The notes beneath the pieces are model-generated. The model was not told where the DNA came from, made no database searches, and saw only the letters and a program-made list of their open reading frames with translations. Positions 30,982 through 40,302 of a stretch of DNA of 64,000 nucleotides are shown here, piece by piece; position 1 is the stretch's first letter; each line of letters starts with the position of its first letter. The stretch comes from Fundicoccus culcitae (GTDB taxonomy: Bacteria > Bacillota > Bacilli > Lactobacillales > Aerococcaceae). Made by a program: the position numbers and the translations under genes. Location: the NCBI RefSeq assembly GCF_024661895.1, contig NZ_CP102453.1, positions 2,914,001 through 2,978,000 on the forward strand, given 5' to 3'.

Positions 30982-32013
30982 ATGGCAATTTTAATTACTG
31001 GCGGTACGGGTTATATTGGAAGTCATACGGTGGTTGAACTTTTAAACTTAGGTACGGAAGTAGTGATCGTCGATAATTACTATAATAGCAAGCCTGAGGT
31101 TTTAGAGCGTATTAAAGAGATCACAGGTGTAGAGCCTATCTTTTACCAAGTGGATATTTTAGATAAAGCAGCTCTCAAAGAAGTTTTTGAGAATCATCGG
31201 ATTCAATCAGTGATTCACTTTGCAGGTTATAAAGCTGTCGGGGAATCTGTTAGTGAACCATTAAAATATTATTATAATAATATTGCAGGTACGATTGCCT
31301 TGTTGCAAGTCATGGATGAAGTCGGTGTGAAAGACATTGTATTCAGTTCTTCGGCAACTGTTTATGGTTTAAATAATCCATCACCATTAAAAGAAGATAT
31401 GCCTACAATGGAAGCGAATAGTCCATATGGTTATACAAAAGTTGTCATTGAACAAATGTTACGTGATTTGGCGCATGCCGATGAAGCGTGGTCAATTACT
31501 TTATTACGCTACTTTAATCCAATCGGTGCCCATCAATCAGGTCGAATTGGTGAAGATCCTCAAGGAATTCCCAATAATTTAATGCCCTATATTACGCAAG
31601 TAGCGGTAGGCAAACGTGATCACTTGAGTGTGTTTGGTAATGATTATGATACACATGATGGAACCGGCGTGCGGGATTATATTCATGTGGTGGATTTAGC
31701 GATTGGTCACATACGTGCCATTGAAAAGAACACCGCCGTTCGTGGTGTTAAAACATATAATTTAGGGACTGGTATTGGCTATAGTGTTTTGGATTTAGTT
31801 AAGGCTTTTGAAGAAGCGAATGGCATCACCATTAAATATGAAATTACAGACAGACGTCCTGGTGACATTGATACCTGTTATGCCGATGTTAGTTTAGCTA
31901 ATGAAGAATTAAATTGGCATACTGAAAAAACCTTGATGGATATGTGTCGTGATTCATGGAATTGGCAACAAAATAACCCGAATGGTTATGATAGTCCTAA
32001 CGAAGTTAAGTAG
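30982..32013 (+). CDS. galE: UDP-glucose 4-epimerase
   Basis: Interconverts UDP-glucose and UDP-galactose. 343 residues of the extended short-chain dehydrogenase family: NAD loop LITGGTGYIGSHT, catalytic Ser in SSSATVYG and the Tyr-Lys pair in NSPYGYTKVVIEQ, then RYFNPIGAH. It starts a run with two LCP genes (eight-base gap to the next). With galU on the other strand it would supply UDP-galactose for the polysaccharide cluster downstream. Confidence 0.96.
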   Translation: MAILITGGTGYIGSHTVVELLNLGTEVVIVDNYYNSKPEVLERIKEITGVEPIFYQVDILDKAALKEVFENHRIQSVIHFAGYKAVGESVSEPLKYYYNNIAGTIALLQVMDEVGVKDIVFSSSATVYGLNNPSPLKEDMPTMEANSPYGYTKVVIEQMLRDLAHADEAWSITLLRYFNPIGAHQSGRIGEDPQGIPNNLMPYITQVAVGKRDHLSVFGNDYDTHDGTGVRDYIHVVDLAIGHIRAIEKNTAVRGVKTYNLGTGIGYSVLDLVKAFEEANGITIKYEITDRRPGDIDTCYADVSLANEELNWHTEKTLMDMCRDSWNWQQNNPNGYDSPNEVK

Positions 32014-32021
32014 GTTAGTTC

Positions 32022-32981
32022 ATGAAAAAGCCATCTTCTGTCTATCAAAATCCTTATCTACCTAAGCGTGAAAAAAGAGGGCGTGCGTTCCTATCAAAAT
32101 TAGGATGGCTTATTTTAATCGTATTTATTATAGCAATAATAGGTTTTCTATTATTTCAATTACAATGGTTTAGAATTCGCAATGCGTATGAATCCCAAAT
32201 AATGGATCAATCGGTCTCAATTTCCTCGCAATCAATGGTTGCTATTCAAAATCAAACCCCGATTCAAATACTGGTAATAGGTTATAATCAAAATGCTAAT
32301 CAGATTGAAAATCATTTGATTCAAACCTATGCCATCAAACCTGATGAAGAGGCAATTTTAGCTATTGAATTTTCACCTGATTTATTAATTGATATAAACG
32401 ATCATCCGTCGATTCCGATGAAGGAAGCTTTAGTTCAAAGTGATTATGCTGACATACAATCAGAAGTTGAAACTTTAATCGATTCGTCGATTGATTACTT
32501 CTTCGCCATTAATTTTTCAACAATTAGCCCATTAGTCGACTACTTAGGCGGAATAAACATAGCACCGTATGAAACCATACAAATAAATGATCGCATGCTT
32601 GAAGCAAATGAAACGTATGTTTTGAAAGGTGACGAAGTCAATCAATTTCTCCAAAGAAGTGTTAATGAAACGACTATCGAATATTTAAATAAGGAAAAAC
32701 TTGTTTTTAATGGCTTATGTGATGCGATATTTAGTCAAAATCATTTTTTTAATGCGCCAACTATGATAGAATTAGCGGGGCAAAGTATCCAAACGAATCT
32801 TCCTATTAACTATTGGCGGCAAATTTTTGAAGAAGGTTCTTTAGTTGAAAATTATTCTTTAACTACTTTGTTATTCCAAGGGATTACAATGATTGAAAAT
32901 AATGTTACCTTTGAAATAATAGATGAAAATAAACAGGTTGAGATTCAAAATCAAGTTAGGCGATTTCTTGAAAATGAATAA
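32022..32981 (+). CDS. Degenerate LytR-CpsA-Psr-like membrane protein
   Basis: 319 residues: cytoplasmic tail, one transmembrane helix (LGWLILIVFIIAIIGFLLFQL, about 25-46), extracellular domain. Alignment by eye with the next gene shows the LCP scaffold (IQILVIGYN; IDYFFAINFSTISPLVDYLGGI; NQFLQRS) but the arginines that bind the lipid pyrophosphate are gone: IPRDA becomes EFSPDLL, RSDT becomes ENHL, FARMRY becomes FLQRSV and GRQNRQK becomes EYLNKEK. I infer a non-catalytic paralogue, perhaps a partner of the intact LCP protein. It lacks the proline-rich tail of its neighbour. Confidence 0.72.
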   Translation: MKKPSSVYQNPYLPKREKRGRAFLSKLGWLILIVFIIAIIGFLLFQLQWFRIRNAYESQIMDQSVSISSQSMVAIQNQTPIQILVIGYNQNANQIENHLIQTYAIKPDEEAILAIEFSPDLLIDINDHPSIPMKEALVQSDYADIQSEVETLIDSSIDYFFAINFSTISPLVDYLGGINIAPYETIQINDRMLEANETYVLKGDEVNQFLQRSVNETTIEYLNKEKLVFNGLCDAIFSQNHFFNAPTMIELAGQSIQTNLPINYWRQIFEEGSLVENYSLTTLLFQGITMIENNVTFEIIDENKQVEIQNQVRRFLENE

Positions 32982-33008
32982 TCTGGAAATCGTATGGGAA
33001 GTGTTGTA

Positions 33009-34379
33009 ATGAAAAAAATGTTTAGAAAAAAGAATGGTAGCATAAGTATTGCGAAGGTTGTTGGGTGGATATTTCTCATCGCCTTATTAGTCGTAGCTGC
33101 TTTTGCTGTCAAAGTTTATCAAGATATACAGGCTGTTCGTCAGTCAATCGTCGTAGAAATGGTCGATGTTGAAAATTTGCGTGATGATGATGTTTCAATT
33201 GAAGAGGGGGAACCGCTGAATATCCTCTTAATCGGAACAGATGATGACGAATTAGAAAGAGACACGAATGATGGCTATGTGGGTCGTTCGGATACTTTAA
33301 TGATGATTACGTTGAATCCACAAAATAGAACAACCAAATTTTTAAGTATTCCTCGTGATGCACTAGCTATGGTTGATGGGTCGCCGGATAAAATTAACCA
33401 TGCTTATGCCTATGGTGGAGCGGAACTGACGATTGATACGGTCCAACAATTTCTTGGTGTTCCGATTGACTATTATGCGGTTGTTAATATGTCAGGTTTA
33501 ATCTCCTTAATCGATGCTATTGGCGGTATTGAAGTGACGAGTCCGTTAACGTTTGAGTATCGTGGCACAGGTTTTGTTAAGGGAGAAACACGAGAAGTTA
33601 ATGGTGTTAAAGCTATGAATTTTGCTCGGATGCGTTATGATGATCCTGAAGGTGAAGTCGGTCGTCAAAATCGACAAAAAATTGTTGTGAAAGCGGTCAT
33701 AGACAAACTACTTTCATTTGATACGTTGACAACCTATCCTGAAATATTAAAAGTGGTTAGTCAAAATGTTCGGACCAATTTCGACATCACCACAGCTTTA
33801 AATATTTATCAAAATTATTTACCTGCATTAGATAATATTTCGTCGATTCAATTCAATGGTATGGAAGAGACGTATATTAATGAGGTATTCTATTTTTATA
33901 TTCCTATCTCAAGTCGCTTACAAGTCAGTAATGAAATTAGACAACAACTTTCAATGAGTCCACTTGTTGCTAGTGATTTAATAGACCCATTAGATTCTGA
34001 ACATGAAATAGCCGCCACCAAAGTAGCGATTATTTTTAATCAATACCCAACCGGCCTATCACAAGAAGAAACGGATCGCATTTTAGCTATGCAACAAGAA
34101 GCGCAATGGTTACGTGAATATAATGAGACGGAACCCGAAGTTGTTCCGGATTATACTGAAACATATCAACCGCCTATCGTGCAGCCAACTCAACCGTCAA
34201 ATCCTCCGGTTTATTACCCACCGGAATCTGTCAACCCGCCAGAAACAACGCAACCACCTGTGAATCCGCCGGTCGAACCGGAAGTTCCTGTTGAACCAGA
34301 AGTTCCCGTCGAACCCGAACAGCCAGTGACACCTGAGCCTCCGGTTGAGGAGAATTTGCCAACCGATAGCACTGAATAA
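33009..34379 (+). CDS. LytR-CpsA-Psr family glycopolymer ligase
   Basis: Attaches wall teichoic acid or capsule from undecaprenyl pyrophosphate to peptidoglycan. One transmembrane helix near 15-38, then the LCP domain with all signatures: NILLIGTDDDE, GRSDTLMMITLNP, SIPRDALAM, KINHAYAYGG, IDYYAVVNMSGLISLIDAIGGIEV, NFARMRYDD and GRQNRQK. The last 75 residues are proline/glutamate repeats (PVEPEVPVEPEVPVEPEQ), a wall-spanning or flexible tail. The start may be ATG 33009 or ATG 32994; neither has a strong ribosome binding site. Clustered with galE and the capsule-type genes downstream. Confidence 0.93.
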   Translation: MKKMFRKKNGSISIAKVVGWIFLIALLVVAAFAVKVYQDIQAVRQSIVVEMVDVENLRDDDVSIEEGEPLNILLIGTDDDELERDTNDGYVGRSDTLMMITLNPQNRTTKFLSIPRDALAMVDGSPDKINHAYAYGGAELTIDTVQQFLGVPIDYYAVVNMSGLISLIDAIGGIEVTSPLTFEYRGTGFVKGETREVNGVKAMNFARMRYDDPEGEVGRQNRQKIVVKAVIDKLLSFDTLTTYPEILKVVSQNVRTNFDITTALNIYQNYLPALDNISSIQFNGMEETYINEVFYFYIPISSRLQVSNEIRQQLSMSPLVASDLIDPLDSEHEIAATKVAIIFNQYPTGLSQEETDRILAMQQEAQWLREYNETEPEVVPDYTETYQPPIVQPTQPSNPPVYYPPESVNPPETTQPPVNPPVEPEVPVEPEVPVEPEQPVTPEPPVEENLPTDSTE

Positions 34380-34540
34380 GCTGGTTTAACTTAATTCAAC
34401 GCGTTAAAAGGTAAGCGGGAAGTAACAGACTGGTGATTGGATAAGTTGCGTCTGATAATTTGATTTGCCGGCTTTCGATGGGAAAAGAAAGCCGGCAAGT
34501 GGGTTAAGCAGAAATAGTTAAATGGCGCGCCCCAATCCCC
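34380..34540. other. Left part of the 850-base gap after the LCP gene
   Basis: No coding signal. Contains an inverted copy of the array box (TAAGCGGGAAG, 34412-34422) and a perfect 12-base palindrome TTGCCGGCTTTC / GAAAGCCGGCAA (34465-34498) without a T-run. Confidence 0.6.
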
Positions 34541-34745
34541 CGCCAAACGGTGTCTCATTTGGCGTTCACTCGTGAACCCCCCGCCAAATGGTGTCTCATT
34601 TGGCGTTCACTCGTGAAGCCTCCGCCAAATGGCGTCTCATTTGGCGTTCACTCGTGAACCCCCCGCCAAACGGTGTCTCATTTGGCGTTCACTCGTGAAG
34701 CCCCCGCCAAATGGCGTCTCATTTGGCGTTCGCCTCGGTGGTGAG
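34541..34745. repeat. Five tandem 41-bp palindromic units
   Basis: Units begin at 34541, 34582, 34623, 34664 and 34705, exactly 41 bases apart. Each has a stem CGCCAAAYG / CATTTGGCG with a short GYGTCT loop; units 1-4 continue with TTCACTCGTGAA, a second small palindrome, then a C-run. Variation is limited to a few positions. The fifth unit diverges after its stem (TTCGCCTCGGTGG). Confidence 0.9.
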
Positions 34746-34972
34746 GAAGAATATGAGCTTCAAGTAAGTGATTGTCAGTCTACGATGGTCTAACTATGAA
34801 GGAAATTCATGATAATTATTAGGCAAATGTTTATTCGGGTCATTACTCTGTTAGCAGTGGCCAGATTAAGCATCTTAAACGAGAGATTTCTGAAAAAATA
34901 TCGCAATGATGTGATTCATCGAAGAGGATCAGCCTATTATCATATTGAGTATGGCAGACATCCGTTCGTTCA

Positions 34973-34983
34973 CTTCCCACTTA
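34973..34983 (+). repeat. CTTCCCACTTA box
   Basis: Copy of the box found near the arrays at 8709 and 58419-58709; an inverted copy lies at 34412-34422, so the two bracket the 41-bp array. Confidence 0.5.
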
Positions 34984-35014
34984 TGTTAAAAGCTACAATT
35001 TCAAGCGGAAAAGC

Positions 35015-35090
35015 ATCCGAACGTTTTTATAATTATCATGAAAAGGCTGGAAGACGGTCCTACTGTAATTATAAAAACGTTCGGATTTTT
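35015..35090 (+). terminator. Long stem element with GGACCGTC core, inverted (element D)
   Basis: Perfect 21-base outer stem (35015-35035 with 35066-35086) followed by TTTT. The 30-base interior reads, on the minus strand, AGTAGGACCGTCTTCC, matching the core of elements A and B. It lies in the spacer before the polysaccharide cluster. The open frame 34809-35114 that runs through it is not a gene. Confidence 0.75.
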
Positions 35091-35184
35091 GGAACCATAG
35101 TACACTCAACGTAATAATCATTCAGCTTTCATAATTTAAAGAAAGCTTAGGATTCAATGACTTAAGGAAGCAAAATAATAAATA

Positions 35185-35193
35185 TGCTATAAT
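35185..35193 (+). promoter_or_regulatory. Extended -10 promoter of the polysaccharide cluster
   Basis: TGCTATAAT 36 bases before the first start codon, within AAATATGCTATAATG; the -35 region is weak. Confidence 0.55.
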
Positions 35194-35229
35194 GTTAGCT
35201 GAATTAACTGTAATTAGAAGGAGTAAATT

Positions 35230-36423
35230 ATGGCAAATCATAGAGCAGAAAATGAACCGATGCGCATTCTGCATATTATGAGTGGTTTTGGTGGCGGAAT
35301 TTCATCATTTATAAAAAATCAAGCAGAAGGATTAGTTAATCGTGCCATTATTTTTGATGTCGTCACTTATGATGAATGTTCACCAGCCTTTATGAATGCG
35401 ATTGAAGCAATCGGTGGCAATGTTTATCGGTTGGTTAATCCTAAAAAAGATGGTTGGAAAGCCTTTAGGCAATCATTTATTAATGTGCTCCAACAAAACA
35501 CCTATGATGTCGTACATTGTCATATCAGTGGCTATCGTGCTTTACCTTACCGGTATTTAGCCAGAAGTTACCACATCAAAAAATTTTATATTCATGCACA
35601 TTTAACGTCACTGACTAATAATCACTCCATTAAATATCGCATTCAAACGCGGCTTTATCAGCTAATTAACCAAATGTTGAGCGATGCCTATTTAGGTTGT
35701 AGTAAAGAAGCAATCTATTCAGTTTTTGGTCAAGATATACCCGAAAACCAAATAATGGTGATTCCCAATAGCATTGATAGTTTTCAATTTATTGAAGTTG
35801 ATGAAAAAGCCTCAGACTTAAGGATAAGCCAAAGGGAGACTTACCAATTTGACTTAGATGATTTGGTCATTGGACAAGTTGCGCGTTTGGAAACGGTAAA
35901 AAACCATCAATTCACTTTACGCTTAGCACACTATATGGAAGAAAATAATTTGGCAGGTAAATTTGTATTAGTTGGTGAAGGCTCACTTAAAGATGAATTG
36001 TCAGCTGAAATAAAGCGGTTGAACCTCCAACAGCGCGTTTTCATATTAGGTCGAATTCATCCGATAACTGAATTTTATCCCATGCTGGATGTCTTATTTT
36101 TACCCTCTTTGCGTGAAGGGTTACCAACTGTCGTTGTCGAAGCACAAGCCAGTGGAATCCCAGTGGTTATGGCTGACACCATTACGCAAGAAGTGGACTT
36201 ACATTTAGGTATGGTGCAAGCTGTTGCTTTAGATGACTCTTTAGCCAATTGGTACCAAGCCATTGTCAAGGCTAGTCAAACACAGGTACCTAGTATGCAA
36301 AAGCGACTTAATCGGATCAAAGCTGAGAATTTTACGAATGAATCAGCCGCTCGTTTATACGAGCAATTTTTAAGAGGCAAGATTACTTCTTATCAAATTG
36401 GACAGTCAGGAGGCTATGAATGA
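35230..36423 (+). CDS. Glycosyltransferase family 4 (polysaccharide cluster, gene 1)
   Basis: GT-B glycosyltransferase of 397 residues in the style of EpsF/CapH. N-terminal domain MRILHIMSGFGGGISSFIKNQ, donor domain with GQVARLETVKNHQF and the E-x7-E motif in LREGLPTVVVEAQASGIPV. ATG with AAGGAG upstream. Its stop overlaps the flippase start (ATGA). It probably adds one sugar to the lipid-linked repeat unit; donor unknown. Confidence 0.9.
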   Translation: MANHRAENEPMRILHIMSGFGGGISSFIKNQAEGLVNRAIIFDVVTYDECSPAFMNAIEAIGGNVYRLVNPKKDGWKAFRQSFINVLQQNTYDVVHCHISGYRALPYRYLARSYHIKKFYIHAHLTSLTNNHSIKYRIQTRLYQLINQMLSDAYLGCSKEAIYSVFGQDIPENQIMVIPNSIDSFQFIEVDEKASDLRISQRETYQFDLDDLVIGQVARLETVKNHQFTLRLAHYMEENNLAGKFVLVGEGSLKDELSAEIKRLNLQQRVFILGRIHPITEFYPMLDVLFLPSLREGLPTVVVEAQASGIPVVMADTITQEVDLHLGMVQAVALDDSLANWYQAIVKASQTQVPSMQKRLNRIKAENFTNESAARLYEQFLRGKITSYQIGQSGGYE

Positions 36424-37835
36424 AGCATTTTCTAAAAAGATTAGTAGGATTTTCATTGGGACCTATATTAGGTGCCATTATCTCATTAATCCAAGTACCT
36501 ATTCTTAACCGCCTTTTAGGCGTAAACGAGGTAGGAAAAGCTTATCTTTTTCAATCGTTAATCGTTATTATTCCAACTTATATTTATTTCGGGTTAGATC
36601 AAGCCTATACACGCGAATACCATCTTTATAAAAATAAACGTCAACTTATGCAATTGGCGACGTTGATTCCTATGATAGCCGGCGTGATATTATTTATTAT
36701 TGCGATTGGTTTTGATCAAAATATTTCCATGTGGCTATTTGAAGATCCACAATACTATTATATTGTTTGGTATTCTGGTGTGTGGGTGTTAGCAACCGTC
36801 TTAGAACGTTTTCTCCTATTGACGATTCGTATGGAGGAAAAAGCCATTGAATATTCTATGTTTAACTTTTTGTTAAAACTAGGGACTTTTGTGGTTTCAA
36901 TAGGGTTAGCTCTGTTAGGTTGGCGTGACTTTAAAGTCATTGTTTATGGTTTAATTTTTGGTCAATTATTTGGTGATTTGATTTTATTTATACGTTACCG
37001 TGATTTTCTAAACCTAACTGATTTTGAGATGGATTTACCTTTGTTGAAAAAAATGTTAGCATTTGGTATTCCTTTAATGATTGCTACATCATTATCATCA
37101 TCCTTAACAGCTATTGATAATATATTTATTAAACAATACACTACTAGTAAGGAACTGGGTATTTATAATTCAGCCATTAAGATAATAAATGTCATTGGTA
37201 TCGTTAAGACAGCCTTTACGAGTTTTTGGGTACCTACGGCTTATCGCTGGTATGAAGAACGTAAATCATTAAAACATTTTAAGTTTATTAGTGATATTGT
37301 GTTGTTAGGTCTCACAATTATTTTTTATGGTATTTTGATTTTTAAACCGGTTATGGTTTTCTTAGCGGGTGGGGAAGAATATTCAGATGTGCAATATATT
37401 ATCGGACTCTTGAGTTTCCCGCATATCATGTATACTTTATCTGAAACGACAACTTTAGGAATTGTCTTTTCAAGACGAACGTATTTAAATATTTTGGTTA
37501 GTTTGGCCGCCTTTATTCCAAGTATTTTAATTAATATGACTTTAACCCCAACTTTAGGTTATCGTGGTGCCGCCTTAGCTTCATTTGCATCGTATATCAT
37601 GTTTTATTTAGCACGTACCTATTTATCCAAAAGAACAGGCTTTTATTTTGGTCAACGCAAACAATTAATTTCCATTGCTTTAATGGGCTTTGTGGCTATT
37701 TTAAACGCCTTTCCAATTGAACATATTGGTTGGATTAATGTTGTGTTCATATTTCTAACATTGGCTGTTCAAACATCAACCATTAAAGATGCTATTTCAA
37801 TTCGCAATAATCCATCCGAGTGGGATTTTGACTAA
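36420..37835 (+). CDS. Repeat-unit flippase, Wzx-like (gene 2)
   Basis: Polytopic membrane protein of 471 residues, about 12-14 helices, of the polysaccharide-export (MATE/MVF) type. N-terminus FLKRLVGFSLGPILGAIISLIQVPILNRLLGVNEVGKAYLFQS matches this family; a soluble-looking loop with DFEMDLPLLKKMLAFGIPLMI begins the second half. It flips undecaprenyl-linked oligosaccharide to the outer face. Starts with ATG overlapping the previous stop, behind AGGAGG. Confidence 0.88.
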   Translation: MKHFLKRLVGFSLGPILGAIISLIQVPILNRLLGVNEVGKAYLFQSLIVIIPTYIYFGLDQAYTREYHLYKNKRQLMQLATLIPMIAGVILFIIAIGFDQNISMWLFEDPQYYYIVWYSGVWVLATVLERFLLLTIRMEEKAIEYSMFNFLLKLGTFVVSIGLALLGWRDFKVIVYGLIFGQLFGDLILFIRYRDFLNLTDFEMDLPLLKKMLAFGIPLMIATSLSSSLTAIDNIFIKQYTTSKELGIYNSAIKIINVIGIVKTAFTSFWVPTAYRWYEERKSLKHFKFISDIVLLGLTIIFYGILIFKPVMVFLAGGEEYSDVQYIIGLLSFPHIMYTLSETTTLGIVFSRRTYLNILVSLAAFIPSILINMTLTPTLGYRGAALASFASYIMFYLARTYLSKRTGFYFGQRKQLISIALMGFVAILNAFPIEHIGWINVVFIFLTLAVQTSTIKDAISIRNNPSEWDFD

Positions 37836-37874
37836 TTAATAACTTACATACGTATTTAGGAGGGAGGAGCAGGC

Positions 37875-39212
37875 TTGAAGACTTACTTAATATTGTTAGT
37901 TATGAGTGTTTTTTTAGGGACGGAGATTTTAGCGGTTAATGTCAGTGTGGCTCAATTAACGATTTATCGTTTACTGGCTTTAGGTACTATCCCCCTTTTA
38001 ATTTACCAACTGGGCATCAAAAATAAACGCTTAGTTTTGGTGGCCAATAGTCATGCTACATATGCTTTAATTTGTTATGTTCTATGGTGGCTTTGGGCGG
38101 TTATTTCAGTCCTGTGGGCAGAAAATTTGCTGGGTTGGCTCCAAGCCGTCTTCTTAATGACGATTGGAATTGCTAGTATTGTGGCTCTATACTTTTTCGT
38201 ATCTAGTTTCCAGCAATGGCAACGATTAATTCAAGCAGTCTGGCTGATGATTTCTGGCTTAGTGGTTTGGGGCTATTTTGAGATTGTGACGAATATCTAT
38301 TTATTGGCTGATATCGAAAAGTTAGATAAATATCGAACGTTTGATTCTCAACCCTGGACGCGCATTCCTATCACTATCTTTTCAAATCAAAATGATTATG
38401 CTACCTTATTATTAGCCTATTTAGCTTTATGTTTAATTTTATTTAATTTGACGCGTTCGACTTGGAAACGATTGATATACTTGGTCATGTTATTTGCGAG
38501 TATGTTGCTTATTTATCAGAGTGGCTCAAGGATGGCTTTATTATGTCTCATCCTATTTTTCGTTGTTTATGGTCTATTGCATTTGAAATGGAATTTTCAA
38601 CCTAAGCATTATCTGTTGATTGTTAGCTTAGGTCTAGCGATGGTCGTGTTAGTTTTGTTTTTACAACCTAACTTATTGATGCACTTATTAGAGACCTTGC
38701 GGACGTCAACACTGAGAGGTGTTATAACTGGTGATGAAGCGCGGATTAATCTGTGGCATAACGGTTTAATGTTCTTAGTGAAAAGTTTTGGTTTTGGTGT
38801 TGGAGCCGGGAATATTGAATATTGGATGGAGCATTACGCCTATCTTTTTACAAATGATTTAGTCAATATCCATAATTGGTGGCTTGAAATACTGGTTGGC
38901 TATGGACTGGTTTCTTTTGTTTTATATGTTTCTGCCTATGGTTTAATGATCTATAAATTATTACAAATTATGCGTAGCAAAAATGTTTTTTATCGACCAG
39001 TCGCAAAAAGTCTAGTCAGTTTTATGTTAATCTTTATTTTGGCAAGTGTCACTTCTTCGACCAATATGTTCATTGAATGGCATTGGGTGTATTTTGGTTT
39101 AATCATTAGCTTTATTAAACTGGTTGAAATGCAAGAGGGAAAAGCTGCCAATAAGCGTTTAACGAGCCAGTATATAACAATTAATCGAGAAAAGATTGAG
39201 GTGATTTCATGA
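37875..39212 (+). CDS. O-antigen ligase/polymerase-like protein, Wzy-like (gene 3)
   Basis: 445 residues with about 10-12 transmembrane helices and one larger outside loop containing NQNDYATLLLAYLAL before it and the segment RGVITGDEARINLWHNGL, typical of the Wzy_C / O-antigen ligase domain. Polymerises repeat units outside the membrane. TTG start behind a strong AGGAGGGAGGAG. The stop overlaps the next start (ATGA). Confidence 0.85.
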   Translation: MKTYLILLVMSVFLGTEILAVNVSVAQLTIYRLLALGTIPLLIYQLGIKNKRLVLVANSHATYALICYVLWWLWAVISVLWAENLLGWLQAVFLMTIGIASIVALYFFVSSFQQWQRLIQAVWLMISGLVVWGYFEIVTNIYLLADIEKLDKYRTFDSQPWTRIPITIFSNQNDYATLLLAYLALCLILFNLTRSTWKRLIYLVMLFASMLLIYQSGSRMALLCLILFFVVYGLLHLKWNFQPKHYLLIVSLGLAMVVLVLFLQPNLLMHLLETLRTSTLRGVITGDEARINLWHNGLMFLVKSFGFGVGAGNIEYWMEHYAYLFTNDLVNIHNWWLEILVGYGLVSFVLYVSAYGLMIYKLLQIMRSKNVFYRPVAKSLVSFMLIFILASVTSSTNMFIEWHWVYFGLIISFIKLVEMQEGKAANKRLTSQYITINREKIEVIS

Positions 39213-40279
39213 GTTTAGTAACATTAGTCAGCGAATTATGGCGTTTTATAAAAGATTACTTTATAAAAATCCTTTTTGGGGCAGTGATTATTGCTCTGTT
39301 AGTTGTTGGGGTGCGTTATGTCTTAACTAAAAATGTGGATGAGGAAGTTGTAGCCCATTATGATTATTTGGCAAATATCTATCATCAAGAACCCGCGGAG
39401 TTTCAAGCTATCGTAGTCAATGAAGATGGCACATTTTTTAATAATTCGTTTGTTTTTGATGAGTATTTCAGTCGTCCGGAAGTGATTAAGCAGATTGAAG
39501 CTGAGACGGGTCTTTCATTGATGCCTTGGTATGAAGCTGAACAAGCCTTAGAATTGTATAAGACAACGCAGTTTAGAGGTGGAATAGCTAATATTAGGAA
39601 TACATCAACGGATATCATGACATTTCGTTTTTTAGTGGGTCAATCAAGTGAAGAAAATTTACAAATTGCCCAAGCCTATGCCGATTTAATGACTTCGGGT
39701 GATATTCCATTTATGACGACCCATCAAATTTCAATTATTCAAGAACCTGTTATCCATGAGTTTTTAGATTTGGAAGTCATCAAAAGTGTCCCGACAGAAG
39801 AAACCTTAAGTGGTTTTGAAAGTCCTAGTTTAACATCAACCATCATTTATGGTGCGATTGGTTTTATTATGGGGATATTTATTATGATTATTGGTTTGTT
39901 GGTCTTGCGGTTATTTAAAAAGCGGATTAATTATGGGTTTGATTATACTTGGCAATTAGATGATCAACATTTGTTATTGAGTCATGACCGTTTACAAGGG
40001 AATGTTGATTTAGACACCTATTTGAAAGTCCCTAAAGTGACACAACGGATTATTTTATCCCAAAATAATCATATGGGGCATGATTTTGATTGGGGTCATC
40101 AAGAAGGGGTTATTTTTGCGAATAAAATGCAAAATTTAGTGGAGACGGATTTAACGGTTGAGCCCAATGAAATTATTATTTTGATTTATGCTCAACAAAC
40201 CGAAAAAGCCTGGTATCGTGAACAAGCCGATTTAGCGCATCTTTTCAGTGTTCCGTGTAAAATAATCCATATCATCTAG
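39209..40279 (+). CDS. Wzz/CpsC-like chain-length protein with unusual C-terminus (gene 4)
   Basis: 356 residues with two transmembrane helices (about 20-38 and 212-235) enclosing an extracellular domain, the polysaccharide co-polymerase layout. After the second helix come about 115 cytoplasmic residues ending in IIHII; in usual systems this would be a short tail or a BY-kinase, but no Walker A (GxxxxGKS/T) or tyrosine-rich tail is present. I infer a chain-length regulator without kinase. The match is by topology and position more than by sequence. Confidence 0.7.
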   Translation: MSLVTLVSELWRFIKDYFIKILFGAVIIALLVVGVRYVLTKNVDEEVVAHYDYLANIYHQEPAEFQAIVVNEDGTFFNNSFVFDEYFSRPEVIKQIEAETGLSLMPWYEAEQALELYKTTQFRGGIANIRNTSTDIMTFRFLVGQSSEENLQIAQAYADLMTSGDIPFMTTHQISIIQEPVIHEFLDLEVIKSVPTEETLSGFESPSLTSTIIYGAIGFIMGIFIMIIGLLVLRLFKKRINYGFDYTWQLDDQHLLLSHDRLQGNVDLDTYLKVPKVTQRIILSQNNHMGHDFDWGHQEGVIFANKMQNLVETDLTVEPNEIIILIYAQQTEKAWYREQADLAHLFSVPCKIIHII

Positions 40280-40302
40280 CTTGTTGTAAGGAGTTAAGTA
40301 AA

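Noticed and set aside
34541-34745. Possible replication iterons or origin
   Set aside because: No dnaA, repA or DnaA-box cluster nearby, and similar arrays occur at several sites.
34809-35114. 101-residue plus-strand open frame before the polysaccharide cluster
   Set aside because: It runs through a 21-bp inverted repeat and a terminator-like element, lacks a ribosome binding site, and its product resembles nothing known.
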